NCBI GenBank assembly: GCA_947484245.1
Contig: CANKOT010000003.1
Span: 1-63,427, forward strand
DNA length: 63,427 bases
Direction: 5' to 3'
Source: Comamonadaceae bacterium
GTDB lineage: Bacteria; Pseudomonadota; Gammaproteobacteria; Burkholderiales; Burkholderiaceae
This document shows positions 36,513-44,889 of the stretch, piece after piece (the stretch's first letter is position 1; the number at the start of each line of letters is the position of its first letter). The position numbers and the translations under genes were made by a program. Under the pieces are notes generated by a model. That model saw only the letters and a list, made by a program, of their open reading frames with translations. It did not search any database and was not told the origin of the DNA.

Positions 36513-37487
36513 TTAGGGAATGAAAACACTCGAGCCGCTGGTTTTTCCAGACTCCAAATCGGCATGCGCCTTGGCAATATCTTCCAGAGCATAGCGCTGG
36601 TTGATGGTGATCTTGAGAGCCCCTTTGGCAAACATATTGAAAACAGTTGAAGCTGAATGGCGCAAATCTTCTGTAGACGCTGTGTAGGTGACCAAAGTGG
36701 GGCGAGTGAAGTACAGCGACCCCATTTTTTGCAGGGTACTGGCAGCCACTGGCGCAGGGGCACCCGTGGTAGTTCCGAAAGATACAAAGTAACCACGAGG
36801 CGCCAAACTGTTGAGCGATTGGTCAAACGAGTTTTTGCCTACTGAGTCGTAAACCACAGGCACGCCTACGCCGCCTGTGATTTCCTTGACTCGTGCAGGA
36901 ATGTCATCTTTCAGTCGGTCAAGACAGTACTCATAACCGTTGGCCAATGCCAGTTTCACCTTTTCTTCTCCAGCCGCTACCCCAATCATGCGGGCGCCTA
37001 AATGACGTCCCCATTGGCCAGCCAGCAAACCAACACCGCCAGCCGCTGCATGCATCAAAACGAATTGGCCTTTTTGAACTGGATAGCAACGCTCCATGAG
37101 GTACTCAACGGTCATGCCTTTGAGCAAGGATGCTGCAATTTCTTCATCTTTCATATGCGCGGGCGCATGCAGCAAACGTGCTGTTGGATAGTTGCGATGT
37201 GTGGCGCAAGCTGCCAGCACAGGGCCGCTGGCGTAGCAAACACGGTCGCCCACTTTGAAGTCTGTGACATCGGGGCCAAGCGCTTCAACAATACCAACAG
37301 CCTCAGTGCCCAAACCCGTGGGCAGGGGGGCCGCATATTGGCCTGAGCGTGTGTAAATGTCTTGAAAATTAAAGCCAATGGCGGTGTGGCGAATTCGAAC
37401 TTCACCTGTTTGGGGATCGGGCAGCTGCAGTTCTTCAATTTTGAGAACTTCCGGGCTGCCTGTTTCGTAAATACGGATGGCTTTCAT
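36513..37487 (-). CDS. NADPH:quinone oxidoreductase (zinc-free MDR family)
   Basis: A 324-residue medium-chain reductase of the QorA type. It begins MKAIRIYETGSPEVLKIEEL, with NFQDIYTRSGQY near residue 40 and the nucleotide motif HAAAGGVGLLAGQ near residue 150. No zinc ligands are present. ATG 37487 with AAGGA upstream is chosen; the longer open frame has no support. It would reduce quinones or enones by one or two electrons. It is the last gene of the minus-strand module containing the PcaD and IorAB-like genes. Confidence 0.88.
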   Translation of the reverse strand: MKAIRIYETGSPEVLKIEELQLPDPQTGEVRIRHTAIGFNFQDIYTRSGQYAAPLPTGLGTEAVGIVEALGPDVTDFKVGDRVCYASGPVLAACATHRNYPTARLLHAPAHMKDEEIAASLLKGMTVEYLMERCYPVQKGQFVLMHAAAGGVGLLAGQWGRHLGARMIGVAAGEEKVKLALANGYEYCLDRLKDDIPARVKEITGGVGVPVVYDSVGKNSFDQSLNSLAPRGYFVSFGTTTGAPAPVAASTLQKMGSLYFTRPTLVTYTASTEDLRHSASTVFNMFAKGALKITINQRYALEDIAKAHADLESGKTSGSSVFIP

Positions 37488-37549
37488 GTTTTCCTTGAGA
37501 GTATGTAAAAGGTGCAGTGTTTGCGAGCCTTGAATGAGAGGACTGGCGA

Positions 37550-38050
37550 TTATGTGGCGGAATTGGTAACTGGTCCGTTGTCGTGATATTGCGCTACGCG
37601 GCCCATTCGAACAGCTTCTTCCCATGAAAAATTCAATTCAACTTTGATGCCATTGATGGGTTCACGCATGAACAGTTGGTACAAATTGGAATTGTGGGCC
37701 TTGCGTTCACTGAACTCTACCCCGCGTTGATTCAATCGGTCGATAAATTCTTCCATGCCTTCGCAATTGAGACAGATATGGTCAATGCGGCCAGAACCCA
37801 AAGCACCCGCTGCTGAATAGTCTGCACCTGCAACATCCGATGGCGTTTTGAGGTATGTGTCTTGGTGCACAGAGTGCCTTGCCTTGCCAATGTGCAGGAC
37901 ATCTTGATTGCCAATGTACAGCCAGTAAACAGGAAAACCAAACTCAGGGTGGTAACCGTTTGTGAACCCCAGGTTGTCGCAGAACCAATCGCGTGTGGCT
38001 TCAGGATCGTGCGTCAAAATGAGTACATGTTCTAGAAATCGAAGTCCCAT
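37550..38050 (-). CDS. VOC-superfamily (glyoxalase/dioxygenase-fold) protein 1
   Basis: A 166-residue vicinal-oxygen-chelate protein with two beta-alpha-beta3 units. Candidate metal ligands are H8 (FLEHVLIL), H56-type (DVLHIG), H83-type (RIDHICLN) and a late glutamate in KVELNFS. AAGGA precedes ATG 38050. The neighbours (PcaD, molybdenum hydroxylase) suggest a ring-cleavage, isomerase or hydrolase role. A second VOC gene at 44425 shares its PEFxFPxxWLYxG and IxVELNxS patterns. Confidence 0.85.
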   Translation of the reverse strand: MGLRFLEHVLILTHDPEATRDWFCDNLGFTNGYHPEFGFPVYWLYIGNQDVLHIGKARHSVHQDTYLKTPSDVAGADYSAAGALGSGRIDHICLNCEGMEEFIDRLNQRGVEFSERKAHNSNLYQLFMREPINGIKVELNFSWEEAVRMGRVAQYHDNGPVTNSAT

Positions 38051-38101
38051 GGTGTATTCCTTTTGCTTTATTGTCTTGATTTGAAGTATAGATAATTGTT
38101 A

Positions 38102-38881
38102 TCAGTGCGGCAAGAATTTCATCACGGCATCCGTGAACGCTTGGGCCTGCTCAATGTTGGAAATGTGAGCAGCATTTTGAAGCACCACATAGCTTGAAGC
38201 TGGCCAGTGTTGGTGAATGAGCTCGGACATGGCTGGAGGTGTGCCCATGTCTTGCTCTCCCACAATGACAAGGCAAGGGGTGCGCAAATCTCGCAATTGA
38301 TCAAGCGTATCAAGCCCTGAAATTGCACCGCAACATCCCGCATAACCCTCTGGTGGGGTGCTGGCAATCATCTGACCAATTTGAGCCATGACGGCTGGAT
38401 TTTTTTCGCGATAGTCTTGCGTGAACCAGCGCTGCAAAGTGGGCTCCACAAGCGGAGACATGCCTTGGCTGAGGGCCAATTTGGCACGATCACCCCACAT
38501 GCTGGCTGCGTTGGGAGCACCTCTACCCGAGCTGTCAGCAATGACGGTGTGGGCCATCATCTCTGGATGCTGAATGGCAAATGTTTGTCCAATCATGCCG
38601 CCAAGAGACAAACCTATCCAATGGGTTGACTGAACGCCTAGGTGCACCAGCAAAGCATGCACATCATTGCTCAGTTGATTGAGTGTGTAAGGCCCGGGCG
38701 TAGCCTGAGTTTGACCATGCCCCCGAATGTCATATCGCAAAACCGTAAAGTGCTGATTGAGAGCCTGCAGCTGTGCATCCCACATGTCAGAGTTTGCGGC
38801 CAAAGAGTGAGACAGTGTGAGCCATGGCCCGCTGCCAGAAATTTCATAATGCATCTCAATGCCGGCGATGTGTGCTTTCAT
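38102..38881 (-). CDS. 3-oxoadipate enol-lactonase-like alpha/beta hydrolase
   Basis: A 259-residue alpha/beta hydrolase matching PcaD in length and motifs. The nucleophile is S92 in GLSLGG, with the acid in VGEQDMGTP near residue 213 and the histidine in NAAHISNIEQ near residue 238. HSLAANSDMWD carries the oxyanion region. PcaD converts 3-oxoadipate enol-lactone to 3-oxoadipate, which the PcaIJ pair at 13.4-14.8 kb would activate. The gene lies 17 bp after the IorB-like gene. A related lactonase or ester hydrolase cannot be excluded. Confidence 0.8.
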   Translation of the reverse strand: MKAHIAGIEMHYEISGSGPWLTLSHSLAANSDMWDAQLQALNQHFTVLRYDIRGHGQTQATPGPYTLNQLSNDVHALLVHLGVQSTHWIGLSLGGMIGQTFAIQHPEMMAHTVIADSSGRGAPNAASMWGDRAKLALSQGMSPLVEPTLQRWFTQDYREKNPAVMAQIGQMIASTPPEGYAGCCGAISGLDTLDQLRDLRTPCLVIVGEQDMGTPPAMSELIHQHWPASSYVVLQNAAHISNIEQAQAFTDAVMKFLPH

Positions 38882-38898
38882 GGCGAACTTTCTATAAA

Positions 38899-41043
38899 TC
38901 AGGAGGGAATAGGTTCATGGCTTTGATCCATGGCCAAAATCAAGTTTTCTGGGCTTAAGGGCAAATGCCTTGCACGAACCCCTAGTGCATGTGCCACAGC
39001 ATTGCCAAGTGCGCCAGCGCATGGCCCGGTGGCCACTTCTCCGCTGCCCAAACTTGGGGTGCTGGGATCGTCAACCAGATGGATATCAAGTTGAGGGACG
39101 TCTAGAAAAGACAAGATGGGATAGTTTTCCCAATCGTGGCTGCTGATGCCTTGCTCATTCCATTGAACCGATTCAAGCAGACTCCAACTGATGGCTTGCA
39201 AAATGCCACCTTCGATTTGATTGTGCAAACCATCTGAATGCACCACCTTGCCTGCGTCAACACACGCCCATACCTTCAGTACTTTGACGCGTTCGCTGAC
39301 CTCGACTTGGGCGACCAAAGCACAGTAGCCAGCTTTGTTTTTGTAACGTGCATAGGCCATGCCATAACCAATGCCTGTGCCAGCATCACCGCGCGAATGC
39401 CAACTCGACATTTCAGAAACTTTTTGAAGCACATGCCGAGCACGGGGATCTGCTAGGTGCTTGAGTCGAAATGCCAAGGGGTCTTGGCCACTTGCATCGC
39501 TCAATTCATCCATCAAGGATTCAATGGCAAACACATTGGCATGCGCACCGAGTGAACGCAGTGCCGAAACTCGCATGGGCGAGCTTTCGAGAAAATGGAG
39601 TTCTAAGGTCAAGTCGCCAACATCGTAAGCGGGCGCCGCGTTTCTCAAGCCACCGCCTGTGGGCAGGGGCATGTCTAGGGGCTCAGGTGGTTTTTCATAA
39701 GGCAAGGCTGACCAGGCGCCCAGCAATTGGAGTCCTTCGCCCCAGCCAGGCCGGTTCACATGGGCGTGGGACCAAACCTGCGCGTGCCATTGTTGAATAC
39801 AGCCTTCCGCATTCAAGCTAGCTTCTATCTCTACCAAACTGGCAGCACCCATGGGCGAGACCGTCAGTTCATCCTCTCGGCTCCATTGCACACGGACATT
39901 CAGGCCCCAAGTGTGCGCAATGAACGCCGCATCAAAGGCCACATCGTCTGCGCCATTGTGGCCGTAGCAGCCTGCGCCAGGTTCATGCATGACTTGCACT
40001 TGGGTTTTGGACAAGTTCAAAGCCCGTGCAATTTGATCGCGCAGATTGAACACGCCTTGTGAATGCGACCATACTTGAATGCCACCGTCTTGGGTGGGGC
40101 ACGCCAGTGCACAGGACGGACCAATGGAGGCATGCGCAATGTAGGGCCGTGAATACTGACGACGCAAACGATGCGCGTCATTGCGGAAGGCCTTGGCTTG
40201 TGTATCTTGAATGCCTTGGTGCAATGCAATATTGGATTTTTTTTCCATGCTCGGTAGCAAAACATGGGCTGCTTGTTGCACGGGCAATTTTGGAATGGTC
40301 CAGCTTGTCAGTTGCCTGGCTTGAACATGGGCCTTGATCAAGGCGCCTTCATCTCGTCCAACGAGAGCCACGAAATTGTTTTGAATCAATACCTGCTCTA
40401 CACCCTTGAGCTTTTCCAGTTGTGCAACAGGCCATTCTGCTGCAGTACTGTGCGGGTGAGGGCCACGCAAAATTCGAGCGTGCCACATGTCGGGAAGGCG
40501 GTGATCGTGAATGAATCCATCGCCTGTGAACTTGAGCCACAAATCAGTTCGAGTGACGGACTCTTGCTCTGTGGGAATTGTCAGAAGTACGGGATTTTCA
40601 GTGTCAACACGCAAATCCTCCCATGCGACTTTGTCTTCGTGAGCGAGTTGATGGTAGGTGGTTTGAAGACCAGAAGGCGCCAAGAATGCGCCTGAGTGGA
40701 TAACCAAATCGGAAACTTCACAACACAGACGTTCAGCGGCCGCGAGCGCAAAGTGACTCCTGACAATATCGCCCACTCTTTGCCAAGCTTGGCCACCCAC
40801 TTCAATGGATTGGCTGCCTGCTGTAAAGCCTTCGTCGGGTGAATAACGCGTGTCTCCTGCCAACCAAATGATTTGCGTGGCTTTGACACCTAAGGCATTG
40901 CAGGCAATTTGCGTCAAAGCCGCAGAAATACCTTGCCCCAGCTCGACCTTGCCTGAACGCAATTCGAAAAGGCCCTCAGGGCTTAAGCGCAACCAATCTT
41001 TGGCAAGCGGCGCGGTACTCAAACTAGGGGAGGGTATTGACAT
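38899..41043 (-). CDS. Molybdenum hydroxylase large subunit (IorB-like)
   Basis: A 714-residue molybdopterin-binding subunit of the isoquinoline 1-oxidoreductase type. GKVELGQGISAALTQI near residue 32 and DEGFTAGSQSIEVGG near residue 68 mark its N-terminus. GAGCYGHNGADD is the first cofactor loop and GSGEVATGP holds the catalytic glutamate near residue 677. ATG 41043 is preferred, overlapping the 2Fe-2S gene by 20 bp. There is no Tat leader and no FAD subunit, so electrons must go to another acceptor. A ring-nitrogen heterocycle is the likeliest substrate class. Confidence 0.85.
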   Translation of the reverse strand: MSIPSPSLSTAPLAKDWLRLSPEGLFELRSGKVELGQGISAALTQIACNALGVKATQIIWLAGDTRYSPDEGFTAGSQSIEVGGQAWQRVGDIVRSHFALAAAERLCCEVSDLVIHSGAFLAPSGLQTTYHQLAHEDKVAWEDLRVDTENPVLLTIPTEQESVTRTDLWLKFTGDGFIHDHRLPDMWHARILRGPHPHSTAAEWPVAQLEKLKGVEQVLIQNNFVALVGRDEGALIKAHVQARQLTSWTIPKLPVQQAAHVLLPSMEKKSNIALHQGIQDTQAKAFRNDAHRLRRQYSRPYIAHASIGPSCALACPTQDGGIQVWSHSQGVFNLRDQIARALNLSKTQVQVMHEPGAGCYGHNGADDVAFDAAFIAHTWGLNVRVQWSREDELTVSPMGAASLVEIEASLNAEGCIQQWHAQVWSHAHVNRPGWGEGLQLLGAWSALPYEKPPEPLDMPLPTGGGLRNAAPAYDVGDLTLELHFLESSPMRVSALRSLGAHANVFAIESLMDELSDASGQDPLAFRLKHLADPRARHVLQKVSEMSSWHSRGDAGTGIGYGMAYARYKNKAGYCALVAQVEVSERVKVLKVWACVDAGKVVHSDGLHNQIEGGILQAISWSLLESVQWNEQGISSHDWENYPILSFLDVPQLDIHLVDDPSTPSLGSGEVATGPCAGALGNAVAHALGVRARHLPLSPENLILAMDQSHEPIPS

Positions 41044-41500
41044 GCTGAATGTTCTTTTGTGCCAAGAGCACGGCGCGCAATATGCGTGCGTGAGCGCCAC
41101 AACGGCAAAGGTGCCTAGATAAACTGTCCTTGATTTGAGCCTCAGTGGCAGCAGGCTGACTTTTCAGCAGCCCCGTGATGCGTACCAAAATGCCGCTGAT
41201 GCAATAAGCGCATTGAGCGGCTTGCTCTTCGACAAACGCGGCGAAAACAAGCCGCCCTACCTCGTCTTGGGGCAAGCCTTTTGCTGTTTGAATGTGCTTG
41301 CCTTCGCCAGACCAGACAGGTGTTGTACAAGCATTTTGTGCTTGACCATCAATGAGGACGGTGCAGGCACCGCAGTGTCCGCTGCCACAACCAAACCTGA
41401 CGGATGCATCCGAGCACTGTTCGCGCAAAAAATGCAACAGATCACCCTGAGGGTCTTGAGTCGAGCTGACTTGGTCCCGATTGTGCTGAAGCTTGATCAT
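41024..41500 (-). CDS. Molybdenum hydroxylase 2Fe-2S subunit (IorA-like)
   Basis: A 158-residue ferredoxin-type subunit with both 2Fe-2S motifs: FGCGSGHCGACTVLIDG near residues 37-53, and AQCAYCISGI plus HLCRCGAH near residues 97 and 132. It starts at ATG 41500 just downstream of two dyads and overlaps the large subunit gene by 20 bp. It would relay electrons from molybdenum to an external acceptor. Confidence 0.9.
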   Translation of the reverse strand: MIKLQHNRDQVSSTQDPQGDLLHFLREQCSDASVRFGCGSGHCGACTVLIDGQAQNACTTPVWSGEGKHIQTAKGLPQDEVGRLVFAAFVEEQAAQCAYCISGILVRITGLLKSQPAATEAQIKDSLSRHLCRCGAHARILRAVLLAQKNIQHVNTLP

Positions 41501-41511
41501 GGTGAATTCGC

Positions 41512-41536
41512 TTGTTCAAACCAACTTATTGAACAA
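41512..41536. promoter_or_regulatory. Inverted repeat upstream of the IorA-like gene
   Basis: TTGTTCAA at 41512-41519 and TTGAACAA at 41529-41536 are exact reverse complements with a 9-nt spacer. The dyad lies 12-36 bp before the IorA start, where a repressor would block initiation. The adjacent TetR gene is the natural candidate for its binding protein. Confidence 0.5.
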
Positions 41537-41557
41537 TTGAAAATTGGGTACTCATGT

Positions 41558-41575
41558 GATCACTTTATCGTGATC
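41558..41575. promoter_or_regulatory. Second dyad in the tetR-iorA intergenic region
   Basis: GATCAC at 41558-41563 and GTGATC at 41570-41575 form a 6-bp inverted repeat with a 6-nt spacer. Its position 58-75 bp before the IorA start is compatible with a -35 or activator site. The role is unproved. Confidence 0.4.
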
Positions 41576-41640
41576 CCTGAATTGCAATGACTGGTGTTTT
41601 CCCTAGGTTGGGTAGGAGGCAGGTGCCGAGCTTGGCGACA

Positions 41641-42345
41641 TCACTCTGAGCGTTTCTTGGTTTTTTTGGGGACAGCGGGTGTGCTCAAAATTTGGGGCAA
41701 CACCACGCGAGCACCGGCAATGAAGTGCTGTATGGTGATGCTGATCAAGTCAGTCAGATCGTCCTCGATGGGCACATTGAAAATCCATTTGCGTTGCCCA
41801 AAGTAAAACAAGCGGGCATTGATGCTCCACACCAATTCAATTTCGCTGGTTTTCAGAGGCATCTGTTCAATGCCAGGGAGTCCGAACTCGTGGCGCAGTT
41901 CGATGGCAATGGGTTCTAAAATTCGCTCCCGCAAAACTTGCAGATATTTGTAATTGATGTCTTCACCGCGCAGGCCTGAAAACATGAAAATCCTCACCCA
42001 ATCGCGTGTCAGGGCTGCTTTGGCGTACTCGATGTAATGTCGTGTCAGTCGGTCTTGTAAGGGGATGCTGCGGTCTTTCACCACAGACTCCCAGAAAGGA
42101 TTCCAGCGGCCGAGATACACCTCTTCATAGACACGGTTGATGAGGGCTTCTTTGCTGGGAAAATATTTGTACAGCAGGGATTGTGTAACCCCAAGGCGTT
42201 GGGCCAATTCTCGTGTGTCCCCTACAAAGCCAACCTCGGCAAAATAGCGCACGGCCTCTTGGGCAATGTGTTTTTCTCGCTCAGGCCCAGTCAGGCGTGT
42301 GGTGCTTGCCTTGACGGTTGAACGAACGGTACGCTTTGTGACCAT
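41641..42345 (-). CDS. TetR-family transcriptional regulator
   Basis: A 234-residue regulator. The N-terminal helix-turn-helix is at about residues 40-65 (ELAQRLGVTQSLLYKYFPSKEAL), followed by a ligand-binding helical domain. A basic, alanine/threonine-rich leader of about 20 residues precedes the HTH and the C-terminus is lysine-rich (PKKTKKRSE). It is 140 bp upstream of the IorA-like gene on the same strand and 19 bp downstream of the Gfo/Idh gene. It probably controls the IorAB-PcaD-VOC-Qor run. Confidence 0.88.
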   Translation of the reverse strand: MVTKRTVRSTVKASTTRLTGPEREKHIAQEAVRYFAEVGFVGDTRELAQRLGVTQSLLYKYFPSKEALINRVYEEVYLGRWNPFWESVVKDRSIPLQDRLTRHYIEYAKAALTRDWVRIFMFSGLRGEDINYKYLQVLRERILEPIAIELRHEFGLPGIEQMPLKTSEIELVWSINARLFYFGQRKWIFNVPIEDDLTDLISITIQHFIAGARVVLPQILSTPAVPKKTKKRSE

Positions 42346-42364
42346 GGCATTAACTGGCGGTGAG

Positions 42365-43411
42365 TTAGGCTGCGATCACTTGTTGCAATCCTTTTGATTG
42401 TACCGACTTCATGATGGCTTCGAGTGCTGCAACATTGGCCAACATTTCTTGGGTACTAACGGGGTAGGGTGCGACTTGTCGCACTGCTTTTGCAAATGCT
42501 TCAAGGTTGGCCAGCACGGTTGGATGCGGTGCAGCAAATCGCCTTTGTGGTTCTTTGTCGCGCAGCACTGTGGTGATGTCCCAACCAGTCGGATTTTCAG
42601 GATGGGTGCGATCGCGAACTTCAATCCAGCCGTGCGAGCCGTAAACTGCAAAGCGGCCCTCGAATGGTGTAGCCAATACAGCACTGATCATGGCGTTGGC
42701 ACCATTCGGAAATCCCATCATGATGGCGAGGGTGTCACCATTTTCAAAATCGGAACCCAAGGTGGCAAGGCGTGCCCAAACCGATTCACAAGGACCCAGT
42801 AAAGCGATGCTCAGGTCAACCAAATGAATGCCCGTGGCAGTGAGTGGTCCTACTGGCGCAAAAGTGTTGGACAAACGCCAGTTGTCTTTGGGTAACGCAA
42901 AAAATTTATCCTGGCTAAAGTTGGCTTCAATTTGCAAAATTTCCCCGAGACCGCCATCTGCAATCAATTGACGCATGGCCATGATTTCGGGTTCAAACCT
43001 GCGTTCATGTCCAATGCCGAGGACAAGGTTGCGAGCTTTGAATTGCGCGATGGCTTTTTGAGCATCGTCCAAGGTCAGGCACAAAGGTTTTTCGCAAAAC
43101 ACATGCAAACCAGCTTGCGCTGCCAACATCATTTGTTGCGCATGCTGTTGGTGGGGGGTGCACAAAATAACGGCATCCAAAGAACCGTGGGCCATCAGTT
43201 TTTCGGCTGATTCAAACACCGTCACATTGGCCAATGCGGGGTCGCTCTGTATGGCTGTTCTGGCTTGCTGATCTATTTCTGCGACAGCGCAGAGTTGCAG
43301 CCATTTAGATTTGGCAATTTGTCGTGCGATTGTTTTTCCCCACCAACCATAGCCGACCAACCCCACTTTGATGGGCGTGTGATTTGCTGGTGAAATAGTT
43401 GTGTTTGTCAC
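42365..43411 (-). CDS. Gfo/Idh/MocA-family NAD(P)-dependent oxidoreductase
   Basis: A 348-residue dehydrogenase with an N-terminal Rossmann domain (VGLVGYGWWGKTIARQIA near residue 17) and the family EKPLCLTL lysine-proline motif near residue 108. The C-terminal domain includes GIHLVDLSIALLG. The start is GTG 43411, supported by AGGGGA. It is the first gene upstream of the TetR gene and divergent from the hydroxyisobutyrate-type dehydrogenase (67-bp gap). Substrates in the family are sugars, inositols or hydroxylated rings. Confidence 0.88.
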   Translation of the reverse strand: MTNTTISPANHTPIKVGLVGYGWWGKTIARQIAKSKWLQLCAVAEIDQQARTAIQSDPALANVTVFESAEKLMAHGSLDAVILCTPHQQHAQQMMLAAQAGLHVFCEKPLCLTLDDAQKAIAQFKARNLVLGIGHERRFEPEIMAMRQLIADGGLGEILQIEANFSQDKFFALPKDNWRLSNTFAPVGPLTATGIHLVDLSIALLGPCESVWARLATLGSDFENGDTLAIMMGFPNGANAMISAVLATPFEGRFAVYGSHGWIEVRDRTHPENPTGWDITTVLRDKEPQRRFAAPHPTVLANLEAFAKAVRQVAPYPVSTQEMLANVAALEAIMKSVQSKGLQQVIAA

Positions 43412-43478
43412 AGTAGAGTCCCCTGTTGTTGACGGTTCTTGACAAATAGTTTAGCGTATCGTGAATTTCGGAGATCAA

Positions 43479-44420
43479 ATGAACACTCAAAAAATCAAAA
43501 AAGTTTCAACACCCAAAGTGGTTTTGGAGCGCATCGGCTTTTTGGGCCTTGGCATCATGGGCTCTGCCATGGCCGAGAACTTGATTCGGGCTGGATTTCA
43601 AGTTTCAGGCTTTGACCCAAGTGCGAAGGCGCGTCAACAACTCAAAGCGGCCGGGGGAAAACCCTGCCGTGATGCTGCCGAACTGGTTGGCTCTGTTCAG
43701 GTGGTCATCAGCTCTTTGCCCAATGCATCAGCCTTGAACGACAGCGCAGAAATTTTGGTCACTGCGGGCCACAAAGGTTTGTTGGTGATCGAAACCAGCA
43801 CCCTTGACCCCCGCGACAAGGAGGCGGCTCGCGCGAAAGTTGCCAAGAGTGGCGTTGTTTTGCTCGATTGCCCTTTGTCTGGTACGGGCGCACAAGCCAA
43901 GCGCAAGGACCTGACGGTTTATGCCAGCGGCTCCAAGGCAGACATTCGTCGGCTGGTGCCCGTGTTTGAAGGATTTTCCAAAGCGCATTTCGACTTAGGC
44001 GCCTTTGGCAATGGCATGAAAATGAAATTGATGGCCAATTTGCTGGTGGCCATTCACAACGTCTCAACGGCTGAAGCACTTTTATTGGGCCAACGCTGGG
44101 GCATCTCGCCTCGCAAAGCTGTGGAGGTGCTCAGTGATGGTGCGGGTGGATCAAGAATGCTTCAGGTACGCGGCCCCTTCATGGAAGATGAAGGCTGGAA
44201 AGAGGTCACCATGAAAATCTCTGTCTGGCAAAAGGACATGTATCTCATTTCACAGGCGCTGGCCGAAATGCAGGTCGCTGCGCCCTTGTTTGCTGCCACG
44301 GTACCCATTTACAACGCGGCCATGGGGATGGGACATGCAAGCCACGACACGGCTGCTGTATTTGATGTGTTGTCGCGCATGTGCTCGGAGCCCACCAAGC
44401 GTGCTCCTAAAAAAAGGTGA
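43479..44420 (+). CDS. 3-hydroxyisobutyrate dehydrogenase-family oxidoreductase
   Basis: A 313-residue beta-hydroxyacid dehydrogenase. The Rossmann motif IGFLGLGIMGSAMAENL is near residues 20-36, the substrate loop LDCPLSGTGAQAK near residue 130 and the catalytic lysine in GNGMKMKLMANLL near residue 180. ATG 43479 with GGAG six bases upstream is preferred over GTG 43461. The VOC gene follows after 4 bp, then the flavin monooxygenase, so the three form an operon. Confidence 0.88.
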   Translation: MNTQKIKKVSTPKVVLERIGFLGLGIMGSAMAENLIRAGFQVSGFDPSAKARQQLKAAGGKPCRDAAELVGSVQVVISSLPNASALNDSAEILVTAGHKGLLVIETSTLDPRDKEAARAKVAKSGVVLLDCPLSGTGAQAKRKDLTVYASGSKADIRRLVPVFEGFSKAHFDLGAFGNGMKMKLMANLLVAIHNVSTAEALLLGQRWGISPRKAVEVLSDGAGGSRMLQVRGPFMEDEGWKEVTMKISVWQKDMYLISQALAEMQVAAPLFAATVPIYNAAMGMGHASHDTAAVFDVLSRMCSEPTKRAPKKR

Positions 44421-44424
44421 TCTC

Positions 44425-44886
44425 ATGAAACTGTCGCTGAATCATTTCTCGATTCGCACCCTTGATCTGGCTGCAACCAAAAATTTTTATGTGTCTCTGT
44501 TAGGTCTCGTGGATGGGCCTAGGCCAGAGTTTCCTTTTCCAGGTCATTGGCTTTATCAAGGTCCTACGGATGTTTACTCCAACGCTGCGGTGCACATCAT
44601 TGGCATTGATCGCAATGATGCGTCTGGCTTGAATAACTACTTGGGCGATCGGGCTGACACTCAATTGACTGGCAGTGGTGCTCTGGATCACGTTGCTTTT
44701 TTTGCAACGGATCTGGCCGGCATGTTGGATCGTTTGTCGGAGATGGGCATTGAGGCCAGGCGCAGAGACGTCCCCGGACTTGGTTTGCATCAATTGTTCT
44801 TAGACGATCCCAATGGCATTGTGGTGGAACTCAACTATTCGTTTGCAGAAAAACAAGCCTTAGACGCGTTGGCAACTAGCGCTTAA
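44425..44886 (+). CDS. VOC-superfamily protein 2
   Basis: A 153-residue vicinal-oxygen-chelate protein. Likely metal ligands are H7 (LNHFSIRT), H in AVHIIGID near residue 56, H in LDHVAFFA near residue 89 and E in VVELNYS near residue 137. ATG 44425 follows an AAAGG site and starts 4 bp after the dehydrogenase stop. It is a distant paralogue of the VOC protein at 37550. Its place next to an aromatic hydroxylase fits a ring-cleaving or isomerising enzyme. Confidence 0.85.
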   Translation: MKLSLNHFSIRTLDLAATKNFYVSLLGLVDGPRPEFPFPGHWLYQGPTDVYSNAAVHIIGIDRNDASGLNNYLGDRADTQLTGSGALDHVAFFATDLAGMLDRLSEMGIEARRRDVPGLGLHQLFLDDPNGIVVELNYSFAEKQALDALATSA

Positions 44887-44889
44887 TTC

